This document shows, piece by piece, positions 44,048 through 53,287 of a DNA stretch of 64,000 bases (the stretch's first letter is position 1; every line of letters starts with the position of its first letter). The notes under the pieces are model-generated. The model was not told the origin of the DNA and did not search any database. It was given only the letters and a program-made list of their open reading frames with translations. This DNA is from Flavobacteriaceae bacterium (GTDB lineage Bacteria; Bacteroidota; Bacteroidia; Flavobacteriales; Flavobacteriaceae): the NCBI GenBank assembly GCA_002709185.1, contig PAQB01000041.1, positions 1-64,000 on the forward strand, given 5' to 3'. Both the position numbers and the translations under genes were made by a program.

Positions 44048-45666
44048 TTTTTTTTTACTCTTCTTAGATCTAAAAGATTAGTAGGATTGATACCTAGCCC
44101 TTTTATATTCTTTTGTGTAAACCGCAGGACTTCATCGTAAAATAAAACTACAACAGGGGTTTCTCTCATTACAATTTCATCCATTTTTTTATAAAGGTTA
44201 ACTCGTAATGAATCGTTAGTTTCAACCATTGCAGATTCATATAACACGTCAAAATTATCATTTTTGAAATGTGTATAGTTTGGTCCATTAGGAGCGAAGT
44301 TTTTGCTGTAAAATAGTGATAAATAGTTTTGAGCGTCAGGGTAGTCAGCAACCCAGCTGGCTCTAAAAATATTTGTTTTACCATTTGCTTTGGCCGATTT
44401 TAAAGCTGAACCAGGCATCACATTAATTGTCATTTTTATACCAATATCAAGTAATGATCTTTGAATGAATTCACAAAAACTTAAATAATTTTTTGTTGTT
44501 TCAACATTCAGAGAAGGTGTTGAGTTCTTTTTATTTAATTTTTTGTATTCATCAACTAATCCTTTGGCTTTCTTTGGATTATATTTAAAGCCAATATTAG
44601 AATTAAAACCAGGTAAACCTTTAGGAATAAATCCACCTTCTCCAACATTTCCAATATTATTTCTAAGATATTTAATCATTTTTTTTCTATCAAAACCATA
44701 GTTAAAAGCTTGTCTTAAAAGATTACTTTTTACTTCATCAACATCCGAATCCATAAAAAATCCTAAATACTCTGTGTTTAAGTATGGGCCTCTAATCATA
44801 TTTATATTTTTAAGATGCTTTTTTTGAAGTAATCCATATGGATTTAAAATATGGTCTTTATATGTAGCATCAAGCCCTGAAATAAAGTCTATATTGCCTT
44901 GAATAAATTGGGAGTATTCTGATTGTTTTTCTGGTAAGAATGTGATGGCTACTGCTTCTAGATATGGAAGTCTCTTTCCTTCTTCATCAGTTTCAAAATA
45001 TTTTTTATTTTTTCTAAATACCAATTTATTATTTTCCGACCAATTTTTGAAAAAAAAAGGACCTGTTCCTACAGGGTTGTTTCTGAAATCTACTCCATAA
45101 TAATCAACTATCTCTTTAGGTACAACACTACAATATTTCATTGTTAGAAGTTCTAAAAATGATGCGAAGGGCTTTTTTAATTTTATTTTAAATTTATAAC
45201 TACCAATTACTGAAAATTCTTTTACATTTTTTAATACCCAACCACCTGGAGAGGCCACTTTCGGGTCCATCAGTCTTTTAAAACTAAATTCAAAATCAGC
45301 TGCATTAACTGAGCGTGTTGTATTAGTACCAAATTTTTCGTGTGAATGGAAATAAACGTCTTTTCTGAGATAAAATGTGTATAAAGTACCATTCTCAGAA
45401 ATATCCCATTTTTTTGCTATACTTGGAATAATCTTCATATTATCATCCATTTCAACCAAGCCGTTAAAAAGTTGATTTACTGCCCAAATATTTGCATTAT
45501 CTTTTGCAAATGCTGGGTCTAAGCTGGTAATATTTTTATGTTCATTGTAGCGGAAAACTTGTCCTTCTATTGCCAAGTTATTATTGTTTATACATCCATT
45601 AAGAAAAAATAAAGTTATGAGTGCTATAGCTTTATTGGATAGTAAGCTTTGAGAGTATTTTGACAT
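44044..45666 (-). CDS. Peptide/nickel-type ABC transporter substrate-binding lipoprotein
   Basis: 540 residues. Lipobox FLNGC with Cys25 after a hydrophobic signal (AIALITLFFLNGC). The family 5 extracellular solute-binding core is clear: SLDPAFAKDNANIWAVNQLFNGLVEMD, AYDFEFSFKRL-type segment and the GTGPFFFKNW turn. The natural ligand is probably a peptide, but no permease or ATPase gene is adjacent, so it acts as a solitary binding protein or uses components elsewhere. Divergent from mtaB, whose promoter lies at its 5' end. Confidence 0.88.
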   Translation of the reverse strand: MSKYSQSLLSNKAIALITLFFLNGCINNNNLAIEGQVFRYNEHKNITSLDPAFAKDNANIWAVNQLFNGLVEMDDNMKIIPSIAKKWDISENGTLYTFYLRKDVYFHSHEKFGTNTTRSVNAADFEFSFKRLMDPKVASPGGWVLKNVKEFSVIGSYKFKIKLKKPFASFLELLTMKYCSVVPKEIVDYYGVDFRNNPVGTGPFFFKNWSENNKLVFRKNKKYFETDEEGKRLPYLEAVAITFLPEKQSEYSQFIQGNIDFISGLDATYKDHILNPYGLLQKKHLKNINMIRGPYLNTEYLGFFMDSDVDEVKSNLLRQAFNYGFDRKKMIKYLRNNIGNVGEGGFIPKGLPGFNSNIGFKYNPKKAKGLVDEYKKLNKKNSTPSLNVETTKNYLSFCEFIQRSLLDIGIKMTINVMPGSALKSAKANGKTNIFRASWVADYPDAQNYLSLFYSKNFAPNGPNYTHFKNDNFDVLYESAMVETNDSLRVNLYKKMDEIVMRETPVVVLFYDEVLRFTQKNIKGLGINPTNLLDLRRVKKN

Positions 45667-45689
45667 TAGCTTGGTTCGTTGTAACTTTG
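45658..45689 (+). promoter_or_regulatory. Promoter of mtaB
   Basis: TTTTG (45658-45662), exactly 19 bases, TAACTTTG (45682-45689). The predicted start near 45695 is about 18 bases before the ATG at 45713 and downstream of the longer possible start at 45671, so it decides the start. It overlaps the first codons of the binding-protein gene on the other strand. Confidence 0.7.
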
Positions 45690-45712
45690 TTTTTCTTTGT
45701 AAATGTACAAGA

Positions 45713-47047
45713 ATGATTGCAACAAAAAAAGTAGCTTTTTACACTTTGGGCTGCAAATTAAATTTTTCAGAAACTTCCACCATTGCAAGAGATTTTCTAG
45801 ACGAAGGTTTCGAGCGCGTTGATTTTACCGCTTTAGCAGACATTTATGTAATAAATACGTGTTCGGTTACTGAAAACGCTGATAAACGTTTTAAAACAAT
45901 TGTCAAACAAGCGCTTGAGATCAATTCAGATGCTTTTATCATTGCTATTGGTTGTTATGCTCAGCTTCAGCCTGAAGAATTGGCACAGGTAAATGGTGTT
46001 GATTTGGTATTAGGTGCTACCGAAAAATTTAAAATTACAGATTATTTGAACGACCTTTCCAAACAATCAGTTGGGTCTGTTCATGCTTGTGAAATTGAGG
46101 CTGTTGATTTTTATGTTGGTAGTTATTCAACTGGAGATCGTACCCGCGCTTTTCTAAAAGTTCAAGATGGTTGTGATTATAAATGTACCTATTGTACCAT
46201 TCCGCTTGCGCGTGGAATTTCTAGAAGTGATACTTTAAAAAACGTTCTGAAAAACGCCTATAATATTTCAAAAAAGGGCATTAAAGAAATTGTACTTACC
46301 GGAGTAAATATTGGAGATTACGGAAAAGGAGAGTTTGGCAACAAAAAACATCAGCATACATTTTTAGATATGATTCAAGCTTTGGATAAGGTTGAGGGAA
46401 TCAATCGCCTTAGAATTTCTTCCATCGAACCCAACTTATTAAAAAATGAAGCAATTGATTTTGTTTCAAAAAGTAATTGTTTTGTACCGCATTTTCACAT
46501 TCCACTTCAAAGTGGAAGCAATTTGCTTTTAAAAAATATGCGAAGACGTTATATGAGAGAATTATTTGAAGAACGCGTTGGAATGATAAAACAAAAAATG
46601 CCACAAGCTTGTATTGGTGTGGATGTCATTGTTGGTTTCCCTGGTGAAACAGAAGCTCTTTTTCTTGAAACATTCAATTTTTTAAACGTATTAGATATTT
46701 CATATTTACATGTTTTTACATATTCAGAACGGCCCAATACATTGGCTTCATCTATGGAAAATACAGTACCCATGTCTGTGAGGAAAAAGCGTAGTAAATT
46801 ATTACGAGGTCTTTCTGTCAAAAAAAGAAGGGCTTTTTACGAAAGTCAACTAGGTTCAGTACATACCGTGTTGTTTGAGGGTGGAAACAAGTCAGGTTAC
46901 ATTCACGGATTTACAGAAAACTACGTCAAAGTAAAAACTCCTTGGAATCCTAAGTTAATAAATGAGCTACACGAAATTGAACTTACTAAAATTGATTTAG
47001 ATGGACTGGTTCGTTTTGAGTTTGTTAAACCGTTAGTTCCCAATTAG
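45713..47047 (+). CDS. mtaB: tRNA t6A37 methylthiotransferase MtaB
   Basis: 444 residues from the ATG at 45713 (MIATKKVAFYTLGCKLNFSE). Three domains: the UPF0004 N-terminus with cysteines in LGCKLN, NTCSV and GCYAQ (second Fe-S cluster); the radical SAM core with CDYKCTYC (first cluster, about residues 148-155 of this start); and the C-terminal TRAM-like region. LGCKLN rather than the MiaB pattern indicates the MtaB subgroup, which converts t6A to ms2t6A in tRNA. It overlaps the convergent acetyltransferase gene by four bases. Confidence 0.94.
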   Translation: MIATKKVAFYTLGCKLNFSETSTIARDFLDEGFERVDFTALADIYVINTCSVTENADKRFKTIVKQALEINSDAFIIAIGCYAQLQPEELAQVNGVDLVLGATEKFKITDYLNDLSKQSVGSVHACEIEAVDFYVGSYSTGDRTRAFLKVQDGCDYKCTYCTIPLARGISRSDTLKNVLKNAYNISKKGIKEIVLTGVNIGDYGKGEFGNKKHQHTFLDMIQALDKVEGINRLRISSIEPNLLKNEAIDFVSKSNCFVPHFHIPLQSGSNLLLKNMRRRYMRELFEERVGMIKQKMPQACIGVDVIVGFPGETEALFLETFNFLNVLDISYLHVFTYSERPNTLASSMENTVPMSVRKKRSKLLRGLSVKKRRAFYESQLGSVHTVLFEGGNKSGYIHGFTENYVKVKTPWNPKLINELHEIELTKIDLDGLVRFEFVKPLVPN

Positions 47048-47340
47048 ATTCGAATCCCAACTGGTAACATTTTCTTGTAACGGCGATTTCTTTTTATGAA
47101 CTTTGCAATAGGTGGGCTTGTTGGGACTACACTAATTTTTTTGTCACTAATATTTTCAAGAACTATTTTAATAAATTTTTCAGAGAAACCGTCTAAATCG
47201 AGTTCAGTTGGAATATTTAATTTTGTAAGAAATATTTTACGTTCTTGTTGTGAGTATTCTATAGTAGCTATACTATTACCAATCTTAACTTCATATTGTC
47301 TAAGGAACGTATTATCTGTAAGATTAGAGGCTGCTAACAT
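47044..47340 (-). CDS. Small GNAT-like N-acetyltransferase (YjdJ type)
   Basis: 98 residues. The sequence (EVKIGNSIATIEYSQQERKIFLTKLNIP, then VVPTSPPIAKFIKRNRRYKKMLPVGIRI) matches a short Gcn5-related family (YjdJ-type), in which the C-terminal SPPIAKFI segment contacts acetyl-CoA. The substrate is unknown. Tail to tail with mtaB with a four-base overlap. The opposite-strand ORF at 47096-47368 is rejected in its favour. Confidence 0.75.
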   Translation of the reverse strand: MLAASNLTDNTFLRQYEVKIGNSIATIEYSQQERKIFLTKLNIPTELDLDGFSEKFIKIVLENISDKKISVVPTSPPIAKFIKRNRRYKKMLPVGIRI

Positions 47341-47494
47341 TGAATATTTTTTTTTGAATACTATGTAAATTTACAAAAAAAAGTACTGTTTTAGTGAACT
47401 TTAACAATTTTTCAATTTTCCTAAAAGTGTTAATATTTAACTTTATTGAAAGTGATTCTTTTTTTTTAAATTAGAATTTTATAATACCAACGAT

Positions 47495-48412
47495 ATGTCT
47501 AACAAATACCCCACTTATTTTTTTTTAATTTTTATTGTATTATTTGTTTTTATTTTTTTTTCTTTTATTAATAAAAATCATGACAATGTTCTCCCACTAG
47601 ATTACAATGTATACGCATTACCAATGCCAAACAAATTGGATTTTTCAGGAGAAATAGTCCCGTTAAATATTAGTGATGTAAGAGAGCGAATGGATCGTGA
47701 GCTTTTAGTTAATACATATTGGCAATCAAATGGCTTTCTTTTATTAAAGCGTGCTCACAAGTATTTTCCCATAATTGAGCCAATTTTAAAATCCAATGGT
47801 ATTCCAGATGATTTTAAATATTTAGCATTAATTGAAAGTGGTCTACAAAATGTTACTTCTCCTGCTGGTGCTAAAGGATTTTGGCAAATAATGAAATCTA
47901 CTGCTAAAGAATATGGATTAGAAGTAAATCAAAATGTTGACGAGCGTAACAATCTCATTTTATCAACCAAAGTTGCATGTGAATACTTATTGAAAGCTAA
48001 AGAAAGATTTGGTTCTTGGACGTTAGCTGCAGCCTCTTACAATGCTGGAATGAATGGAATTGCCACAGAACTAAAACGTCAATCAGTCGATAATTACTAC
48101 GATATGATATTGAGTCAAGAAACTAGTCGTTATGTATTTAGAATTCTAGCACTCAAAGAAATTACAAACAATCCCCTAAGATATGGCTTTAATTACAAGG
48201 ATACTGACTTATACGATTACCCTCCTACATTTTCAGTGAAGATTGATACAGCCGTTAGTGATTTTGTACAATTTGCTAACGGTTTTGGTATTAATTACAA
48301 GCAATTAAAAATTCATAACCCTTGGTTGAGAGAGACATTTTTAAATAATAAATCAAGAAAAAAATACACCATTGAAATACCAAAGGTTAATGTTGTAGAA
48401 TCAAACAATTAA
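47495..48412 (+). CDS. Membrane-anchored lytic transglycosylase (SLT domain)
   Basis: 305 residues with an N-terminal hydrophobic anchor (YFFLIFIVLFVFIFFSFI). The SLT catalytic region runs from YLALIESGLQNVTSPAGAKGFWQIM (about 110-134, catalytic Glu114) to SWTLAAASYNAGMNG. It cleaves peptidoglycan with formation of 1,6-anhydro-MurNAc. No LysM repeat is evident, although a C-terminal region of about 70 residues remains unassigned. Its stop overlaps the stop of the TPR-like membrane protein on the other strand (48409-48412). Confidence 0.92.
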   Translation: MSNKYPTYFFLIFIVLFVFIFFSFINKNHDNVLPLDYNVYALPMPNKLDFSGEIVPLNISDVRERMDRELLVNTYWQSNGFLLLKRAHKYFPIIEPILKSNGIPDDFKYLALIESGLQNVTSPAGAKGFWQIMKSTAKEYGLEVNQNVDERNNLILSTKVACEYLLKAKERFGSWTLAAASYNAGMNGIATELKRQSVDNYYDMILSQETSRYVFRILALKEITNNPLRYGFNYKDTDLYDYPPTFSVKIDTAVSDFVQFANGFGINYKQLKIHNPWLRETFLNNKSRKKYTIEIPKVNVVESNN

Positions 48413-48972
48413 CGTCTTCGACCTGCGTTTCCTTGTCCAAAATGCTGGTTAGGGATGGAGGCCTTTCTCATTTGCTGCTTCATCATCTTAATTTGCTCGC
48501 TCAGCATGTTCCTTTTATCGAGCTTTTGTGCTTCCGAAAGCAAGCGTTGTGCTTCCATTTTTCGTCGTTTTGTAAATGCTATCCCTGCCAAGTTAAGTTT
48601 GGCCATTGCTAGATCGTGATCCATCGATAGTCCTAGACTTACAGCATTTTTAAAAAACTTTTCAGCGGCATTCATATTGCTTTGAGACACCATTATTCCT
48701 TTCAAAAAATTGTAATAGCCTTGTTGCTTTTTGGTCAGAGCCGATTGTGGATTTTTAATCTTGCTTAGCCAAGCTTCAGTTCCAGTAAAATCTTGCTTTC
48801 TAAGTTTTAAAAACGCCAATAAAATGAATTCGTTTTTATAGTATAAAAACAAAAAAGTAAGTCCAATTAAAATAAACATAATTCCGTTACCTATGTAAGA
48901 CTCTACAAATTGATAAATTGCATACGCAATAGATGAAATGAACAAGACGAGTTTAATATTTTTATTGAACAT
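48409..48972 (-). CDS. Membrane protein with TPR-like C-terminal region (DUF2892-like)
   Basis: 187 residues. Two N-terminal membrane helices (about 6-25 and 29-45: LVLFISSIAYAIYQFV, GIMFILIGLTFLFLYY) are followed by a helical repeat region with LSKIKNPQSALTKKQQGYYNFLKG and the TPR-like AEKFFKNAVSLGLSMDHDLAMAKLNLAGIAFTKRRKMEAQRLLSEAQKLD. The end is basic (GRRR). It looks like a membrane-attached scaffold of unknown role. It is tail to tail with the lytic transglycosylase gene. Confidence 0.75.
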   Translation of the reverse strand: MFNKNIKLVLFISSIAYAIYQFVESYIGNGIMFILIGLTFLFLYYKNEFILLAFLKLRKQDFTGTEAWLSKIKNPQSALTKKQQGYYNFLKGIMVSQSNMNAAEKFFKNAVSLGLSMDHDLAMAKLNLAGIAFTKRRKMEAQRLLSEAQKLDKRNMLSEQIKMMKQQMRKASIPNQHFGQGNAGRRR

Positions 48973-49035
48973 ATTTTCAGTTTAAAATGTAGTACAAATG
49001 TAATGAAAACAAAACAAAATAATTTTAAAATAAGA

Positions 49036-49066
49036 TTTGTTGAACTAAAAACTCTTTGTATATTTG
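49036..49066 (+). promoter_or_regulatory. Promoter of rpmH
   Basis: TTTG (49036-49039), exactly 19 bases, TATATTTG (49059-49066). The predicted start near 49072 gives a 5' leader of about 68 bases, long enough to hold regulatory structure. Confidence 0.7.
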
Positions 49067-49139
49067 CCCAGCTCGAATTTTAAGACATTGTAAAATTATA
49101 ATTTAAAATTTCTCATATCGGATTTAAAGTTAAAATAAA

Positions 49140-49298
49140 ATGAAAAGAACATTTCAACCTTCCAAAAGAAAACGTAAAAACAAACACGGTTTTATGGAAA
49201 GAATGGCCTCTGCTAACGGCAGAAAAGTTTTAGCTAGAAGACGGGCAAAAGGACGTAAAAAGTTGAGTGTTTCATCTGAAATTCGTCATAAAAAATAA
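49140..49298 (+). CDS. rpmH: 50S ribosomal protein L34
   Basis: 52 residues, [20 protein letters not shown] followed by [32 protein letters not shown]. The pattern [11 protein letters not shown]...HGFM.RM....GR.VL..RR.KGR..L is diagnostic for L34; the C-terminus is a few residues longer than in E. coli. It is too short for usual ORF lists but certain. Terminator at 49322-49352. Confidence 0.97.
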   Translation: MKRTFQPSKRKRKNKHGFMERMASANGRKVLARRRAKGRKKLSVSSEIRHKK

Positions 49299-49321
49299 TG
49301 ATTAACAATTGTTAATATATT

Positions 49322-49352
49322 AAAGGTGTTACTGTTCGTAACGCCTTTTTTT
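49322..49352 (+). terminator. Rho-independent terminator of rpmH
   Basis: AAAGGTGTTAC / TGTTC / GTAACGCCTTT forms an 11-bp stem with one G-U pair, followed by seven T's, 23 bases after the L34 stop. Confidence 0.85.
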
Positions 49353-49410
49353 ATATCTAAAGGTTATTTAAATTTGAAAAATATTTTATCGAAATCAAAT
49401 CAATAATAAA

Positions 49411-52263
49411 ATGCCAAAAAGAAACGATTTAAAATCCATTCTCATCATCGGCTCTGGGCCAATTATTATTGGTCAGGCCTGTGAATTTGATTATTCTGGG
49501 TCTCAAGCCTTACGATCTTTAAGAGAGGATGGAATCGAAACTATTTTAATTAACTCCAATCCTGCAACCATCATGACAGATCCTTCAATGGCCGACCATG
49601 TCTATTTGTTGCCTTTGAATACCAAGTCCATTTTAAATATTTTAAAAGACCATCCACAGATTAATGCAGTTCTACCAACCATGGGGGGACAAACAGCTCT
49701 CAATTTGTGTATTGAAGCTGATGAAAAAGGAATTTGGGAAGATTATAATATTGAGATTATTGGTGTTGACATTGACGCGATAAATATCACAGAAGACCGC
49801 GAGAAGTTTCGAGAATTGATGTTGAAAATTAACATTCCAATGGCCCCTCAAGCCACGGCAAATTCCTATCTGAAAGGTAAGGAAATTGCACAAGAATTTG
49901 GTTTCCCACTTGTTATTAGAGCTTCTTTTACATTAGGGGGTGCTGGTGCTTCCATTGTCCATAAAGAAGAAGATTTTGATGAACTTTTAAAGCGTGGTCT
50001 TGAGATTTCACCCATACATGAGGTCATGATTGACAAGGCTCTTATGGGCTGGAAAGAATATGAATTAGAATTGCTTCGTGATGATAACAATAATGTTGTT
50101 ATAATTTGTTCCATAGAAAATATGGATCCCATGGGTATCCATACAGGAGACTCTATCACAGTAGCACCGGCAATGACTTTAAGTGACAATACATATCAGA
50201 AAATGCGCGATATGGCTATCCATATGATGCGTAGCATTGGCGATTTTGCTGGGGGTTGTAATGTTCAATTTGCCGTGAGTCCAGATAAAAACGAGGATAT
50301 TATTGCCATAGAAATCAACCCACGCGTCTCTCGTTCCTCAGCACTCGCAAGCAAGGCCACAGGCTATCCAATTGCCAAAGTCGCAGCGAAATTAGCAATG
50401 GGATATTATCTTGACGAGCTAGAAAATCAGATTACCAAATCAACCTCTGCTCTTTTTGAACCCACTTTGGATTATGTGATTGTTAAGATACCGCGTTGGA
50501 ATTTTGATAAATTTGAAGGTAGTGACAGAGAACTAGGGCTTCAAATGAAAGCTGTGGGAGAGGTCATGGGCATCGGTCGTTCGTTTCAAGAGGCATTACA
50601 CAAGGCAACACAATCCTTAGAAATCAAACGTAATGGCTTAGGCGCCGACGGAAAAGGTTATAAAGACTACGATCTAGTCATTAGTAAGCTCAAACACGCC
50701 AGTTGGGACCGAGTTTTTGTGATTTATGATGCTATTCAAATGGGAATTCCGTTATCCAGAATTTACGAAATCACCAAAATTGATATGTGGTTTTTAAAGC
50801 AATACGAGGAAATGTATTTTCTTGAAAATGAAATTTCAAATTTCAATATTGAAACCATCACTAAGCCACTTCTTTTAGAAGCCAAACAAAAAGGATATGG
50901 AGATCGTCAAATCGCCCATATGTTGAGTTGTTTAGAAAGTGAAGTTTATAAAAAACGTAAATCATTTAATATAAATCGTGTTTACAAGCTTGTTGATACT
51001 TGTGCAGCAGAATTTCAAGCTAAGACTCCTTATTATTATTCTACCTTTGAAAGTGAAATGACAACTAAAGACGGTGGTACATACACCGATAATGAAAGTG
51101 TTGTCTCAGGAAAAAAGAAAATTGTTGTTTTGGGCTCTGGTCCAAATCGTATTGGACAAGGTATTGAGTTTGATTATTGTTGTGTCCATGGCGTTCTAGC
51201 TGCTGCTGAATGTGGATACGAAACCATCATGATAAATTGTAATCCCGAAACTGTATCAACCGATTTTGACACTGCGGATAAGCTTTATTTTGAACCTGTT
51301 TTTTGGGAACATATCTATGACATAATTCAGCATGAAAAGCCTGAAGGGGTCATTGTCCAGCTTGGAGGTCAAACCGCCCTTAAACTGGCAGAAAAATTAG
51401 ACAGATATGGAATTAAGGTATTGGGAACTAGTTACCAATCTTTAGATTTAGCAGAAGATCGAGGTTCATTTTCTAATTTATTGAAGGAAAACAACATTCC
51501 ATACCCAGAATTTGATACAGCTGAAACAGCTGACCAAGCTCTGCAAGTAGCAGACAAACTTAATTTTCCAATCTTAGTAAGACCCTCATATGTCTTGGGG
51601 GGTCAAGGAATGAAAATTGTGATAAACAAGCAAGAATTAGAAGCTCACGTGGTCGATTTACTCCAAAAAATTCCTAATAACAAACTACTTTTGGACCATT
51701 ATTTAGATGGTGCTATTGAAGCAGAAGCTGATGCCATTTGCGACGGAGATCAAGTTTATATCATTGGAATTATGGAGCACATAGAACCTTGCGGTATTCA
51801 CTCTGGAGACAGTAATGCAACCTTGCCTCCCTTCAACTTAGGAAATTTGGTAATCCAACAAATCAAGGATCATACCAAGAAAATTGCCCTTGCGCTAAAT
51901 ACTGTAGGATTGATTAATATTCAGTTTGCTGTGAAAGATGATATGGTTTACATTATAGAAGCCAATCCAAGAGCTTCAAGAACAGTTCCATTTATTGCTA
52001 AAGCTTATGGTGAACCCTATGTTAATTACGCCACTAAGGTGATGTTGGGTCACAAAAAGGTTACAGATTTTGATTTCAAACCACAATTAGAAGGCTATGC
52101 CATCAAACAACCTGTTTTCTCTTTCAACAAGTTTCCGAATGTCAACAAACAATTGGGACCAGAGATGAAAAGTACTGGTGAGAGTATTTTATTCATAGAA
52201 AGCCTCAAAGACGATGAATTTTATGACCTGTATGCCAGGAGAAAAATGTATTTAAGTAAGTAA
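49411..52263 (+). CDS. carB: Carbamoyl-phosphate synthase large subunit lacking the C-terminal MGS domain
   Basis: 950 residues. Two ATP-grasp halves: the first around 1-400 (IIIGSGPIIIGQACEFDYSG), the second around 560-940 (VVLGSGPNRIGQGIEFDYCC), with carboxyphosphate and carbamoyl-phosphate synthetic motifs visible. The protein stops after LGPEMKSTGESILF, exactly where the allosteric MGS-like domain of E. coli CarB (about 1073 residues) would begin, so the domain that binds UMP and ornithine is absent. It supplies carbamoyl phosphate for pyrimidine and arginine synthesis; carA is not in the window. Its own -7 box TAAATTTG (49369-49376) is probable. Confidence 0.95.
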   Translation: MPKRNDLKSILIIGSGPIIIGQACEFDYSGSQALRSLREDGIETILINSNPATIMTDPSMADHVYLLPLNTKSILNILKDHPQINAVLPTMGGQTALNLCIEADEKGIWEDYNIEIIGVDIDAINITEDREKFRELMLKINIPMAPQATANSYLKGKEIAQEFGFPLVIRASFTLGGAGASIVHKEEDFDELLKRGLEISPIHEVMIDKALMGWKEYELELLRDDNNNVVIICSIENMDPMGIHTGDSITVAPAMTLSDNTYQKMRDMAIHMMRSIGDFAGGCNVQFAVSPDKNEDIIAIEINPRVSRSSALASKATGYPIAKVAAKLAMGYYLDELENQITKSTSALFEPTLDYVIVKIPRWNFDKFEGSDRELGLQMKAVGEVMGIGRSFQEALHKATQSLEIKRNGLGADGKGYKDYDLVISKLKHASWDRVFVIYDAIQMGIPLSRIYEITKIDMWFLKQYEEMYFLENEISNFNIETITKPLLLEAKQKGYGDRQIAHMLSCLESEVYKKRKSFNINRVYKLVDTCAAEFQAKTPYYYSTFESEMTTKDGGTYTDNESVVSGKKKIVVLGSGPNRIGQGIEFDYCCVHGVLAAAECGYETIMINCNPETVSTDFDTADKLYFEPVFWEHIYDIIQHEKPEGVIVQLGGQTALKLAEKLDRYGIKVLGTSYQSLDLAEDRGSFSNLLKENNIPYPEFDTAETADQALQVADKLNFPILVRPSYVLGGQGMKIVINKQELEAHVVDLLQKIPNNKLLLDHYLDGAIEAEADAICDGDQVYIIGIMEHIEPCGIHSGDSNATLPPFNLGNLVIQQIKDHTKKIALALNTVGLINIQFAVKDDMVYIIEANPRASRTVPFIAKAYGEPYVNYATKVMLGHKKVTDFDFKPQLEGYAIKQPVFSFNKFPNVNKQLGPEMKSTGESILFIESLKDDEFYDLYARRKMYLSK

Positions 52264-52314
52264 TAGCTCTATAGTATTGTCAATATTTTAACAATTTTTA
52301 AGTTTCATTTTAAA

Positions 52315-52322
52315 TATATTTG
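52315..52322 (+). promoter_or_regulatory. -7 box of the copper/YceI/OB/DUF5777 cluster
   Basis: TATATTTG lies 15 bases before the first ATG (52337), predicting a start near 52328. No TTG is found at the proper distance, so this is a -7 match only. It is the only promoter candidate seen before the four co-directed genes. Confidence 0.4.
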
Positions 52323-52336
52323 TTAAAAAATATTAC

Positions 52337-52708
52337 ATGAAATATAAAATACTTCTATTAGTTTTTACATTTATTATAACAAGTTGTGAAAATGACAGCA
52401 TTTCTGATCTAACAACTGAAACAACTCCAACTGCAGGAGGAACATCATACGATTTTGGATGGTCTCAAAATGGTGATAGTATTGATCAACAATTATCCAT
52501 TGAAGTGGGTGATACAGTCATATGGACCTGGGGATCTGGAACTCACAACCTAGAACAAATAGGTGATATTACTGAGCCTGGATTCGCTGAAGGTTATTAT
52601 TCTTCAGGCCACGTATATTCTCATACTTTTACAACTATCGGTGCTCATGACTATTTGTGTGGACCTCACCCAAATACAATGTATGGAACAATTACTGTGA
52701 CAGAATAA
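52337..52708 (+). CDS. Blue-copper (cupredoxin) lipoprotein
   Basis: 123 residues with a lipobox IITSC (Cys17). The type 1 copper ligands are all present in order: His70 (GTHNL), Cys108 (YLCGP), His111 (GPHPN) and Met115 (NTMYG), as in plastocyanin/halocyanin-type domains. It should be an electron carrier or copper protein on the outer face of a membrane. The following acidic stretch (ENDSISD) resembles Bacteroidota surface-lipoprotein signals. First gene of a four-gene plus-strand cluster. Confidence 0.9.
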   Translation: MKYKILLLVFTFIITSCENDSISDLTTETTPTAGGTSYDFGWSQNGDSIDQQLSIEVGDTVIWTWGSGTHNLEQIGDITEPGFAEGYYSSGHVYSHTFTTIGAHDYLCGPHPNTMYGTITVTE

Positions 52709-52721
52709 ATAATTCTATAAC

Positions 52722-53276
52722 TTGAAACAATTTATACCTTTTTTATTGTTTGTTATCGGCTTTATCGTGCCGTTAAATTTACATGCTCAACAGCAGTATT
52801 TGACCCGTAATGGCATTATAATATTTGATTCAAAACTCAATTCTTTTGTACCTGTTAAAGCTGAAAATAATTCAGTTTCAGCCATTTTAAACACCGATGA
52901 TGGTGAGATTGCTGTTTTGGCATTGGTCAAAGGTTTTTCATTTAAAAATTCTCTCATGGAAGAACACTTCAATGAAAGTTACGCTGAATCAGATATTCAC
53001 CCCAAGGCTACATTCGTTGGGAAAATTTCTAATTTTGACATTCAGAAATCTAAATCCTATTTTTTTTCAGGTGTTTTGTTCTTTCATGGTATTGAAAAAC
53101 AACTTAATAAAATTCCACTAATTGTTGAAATTGGGAATAACCGCATTAGTATCAATGGCGAATTCCAATTGGTTGTTGGGGATTTTGATATAAAAGTTCC
53201 CAGAATTGTTCGTAATAAAATTCCAGAAAAGATTTATGTTTCTATAGATTTAGATTTAGAAAAATTAAACAGATAA
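52722..53276 (+). CDS. YceI-like secreted protein
   Basis: 184 residues, signal peptide ending near NLHAQ (about 1-22). The core NSFVPVKAENNSVSAIL then SLMEEHFNESYAESDIHPKATFVGK and a beta-rich C-terminus fit the YceI lipocalin-like fold, which binds isoprenoid or other lipophilic molecules in the periplasm. The start is a TTG at 52722, 13 bases after the cupredoxin stop; the immediate MKQFIPFLL start of a signal peptide supports it. It may carry a quinone-like ligand in relation to the neighbouring copper protein (inference). Confidence 0.8.
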   Translation: MKQFIPFLLFVIGFIVPLNLHAQQQYLTRNGIIIFDSKLNSFVPVKAENNSVSAILNTDDGEIAVLALVKGFSFKNSLMEEHFNESYAESDIHPKATFVGKISNFDIQKSKSYFFSGVLFFHGIEKQLNKIPLIVEIGNNRISINGEFQLVVGDFDIKVPRIVRNKIPEKIYVSIDLDLEKLNR

Positions 53277-53287
53277 ACTTTCCTTTT

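Noticed and set aside
45671..45712. Longer N-terminus for MtaB
   Set aside because: It begins between the -33 and -7 elements of the mtaB promoter; the ATG at 45713 gives the usual family N-terminus.
47096..47368. Plus-strand ORF opposite the small acetyltransferase
   Set aside because: It is a shadow frame; the minus-strand protein matches a known family and abuts mtaB.
47500..47575. T-rich tract as a regulatory or phase-variable repeat
   Set aside because: It encodes the hydrophobic N-terminal helix of the lytic transglycosylase (Phe codons) and the run lengths are irregular.
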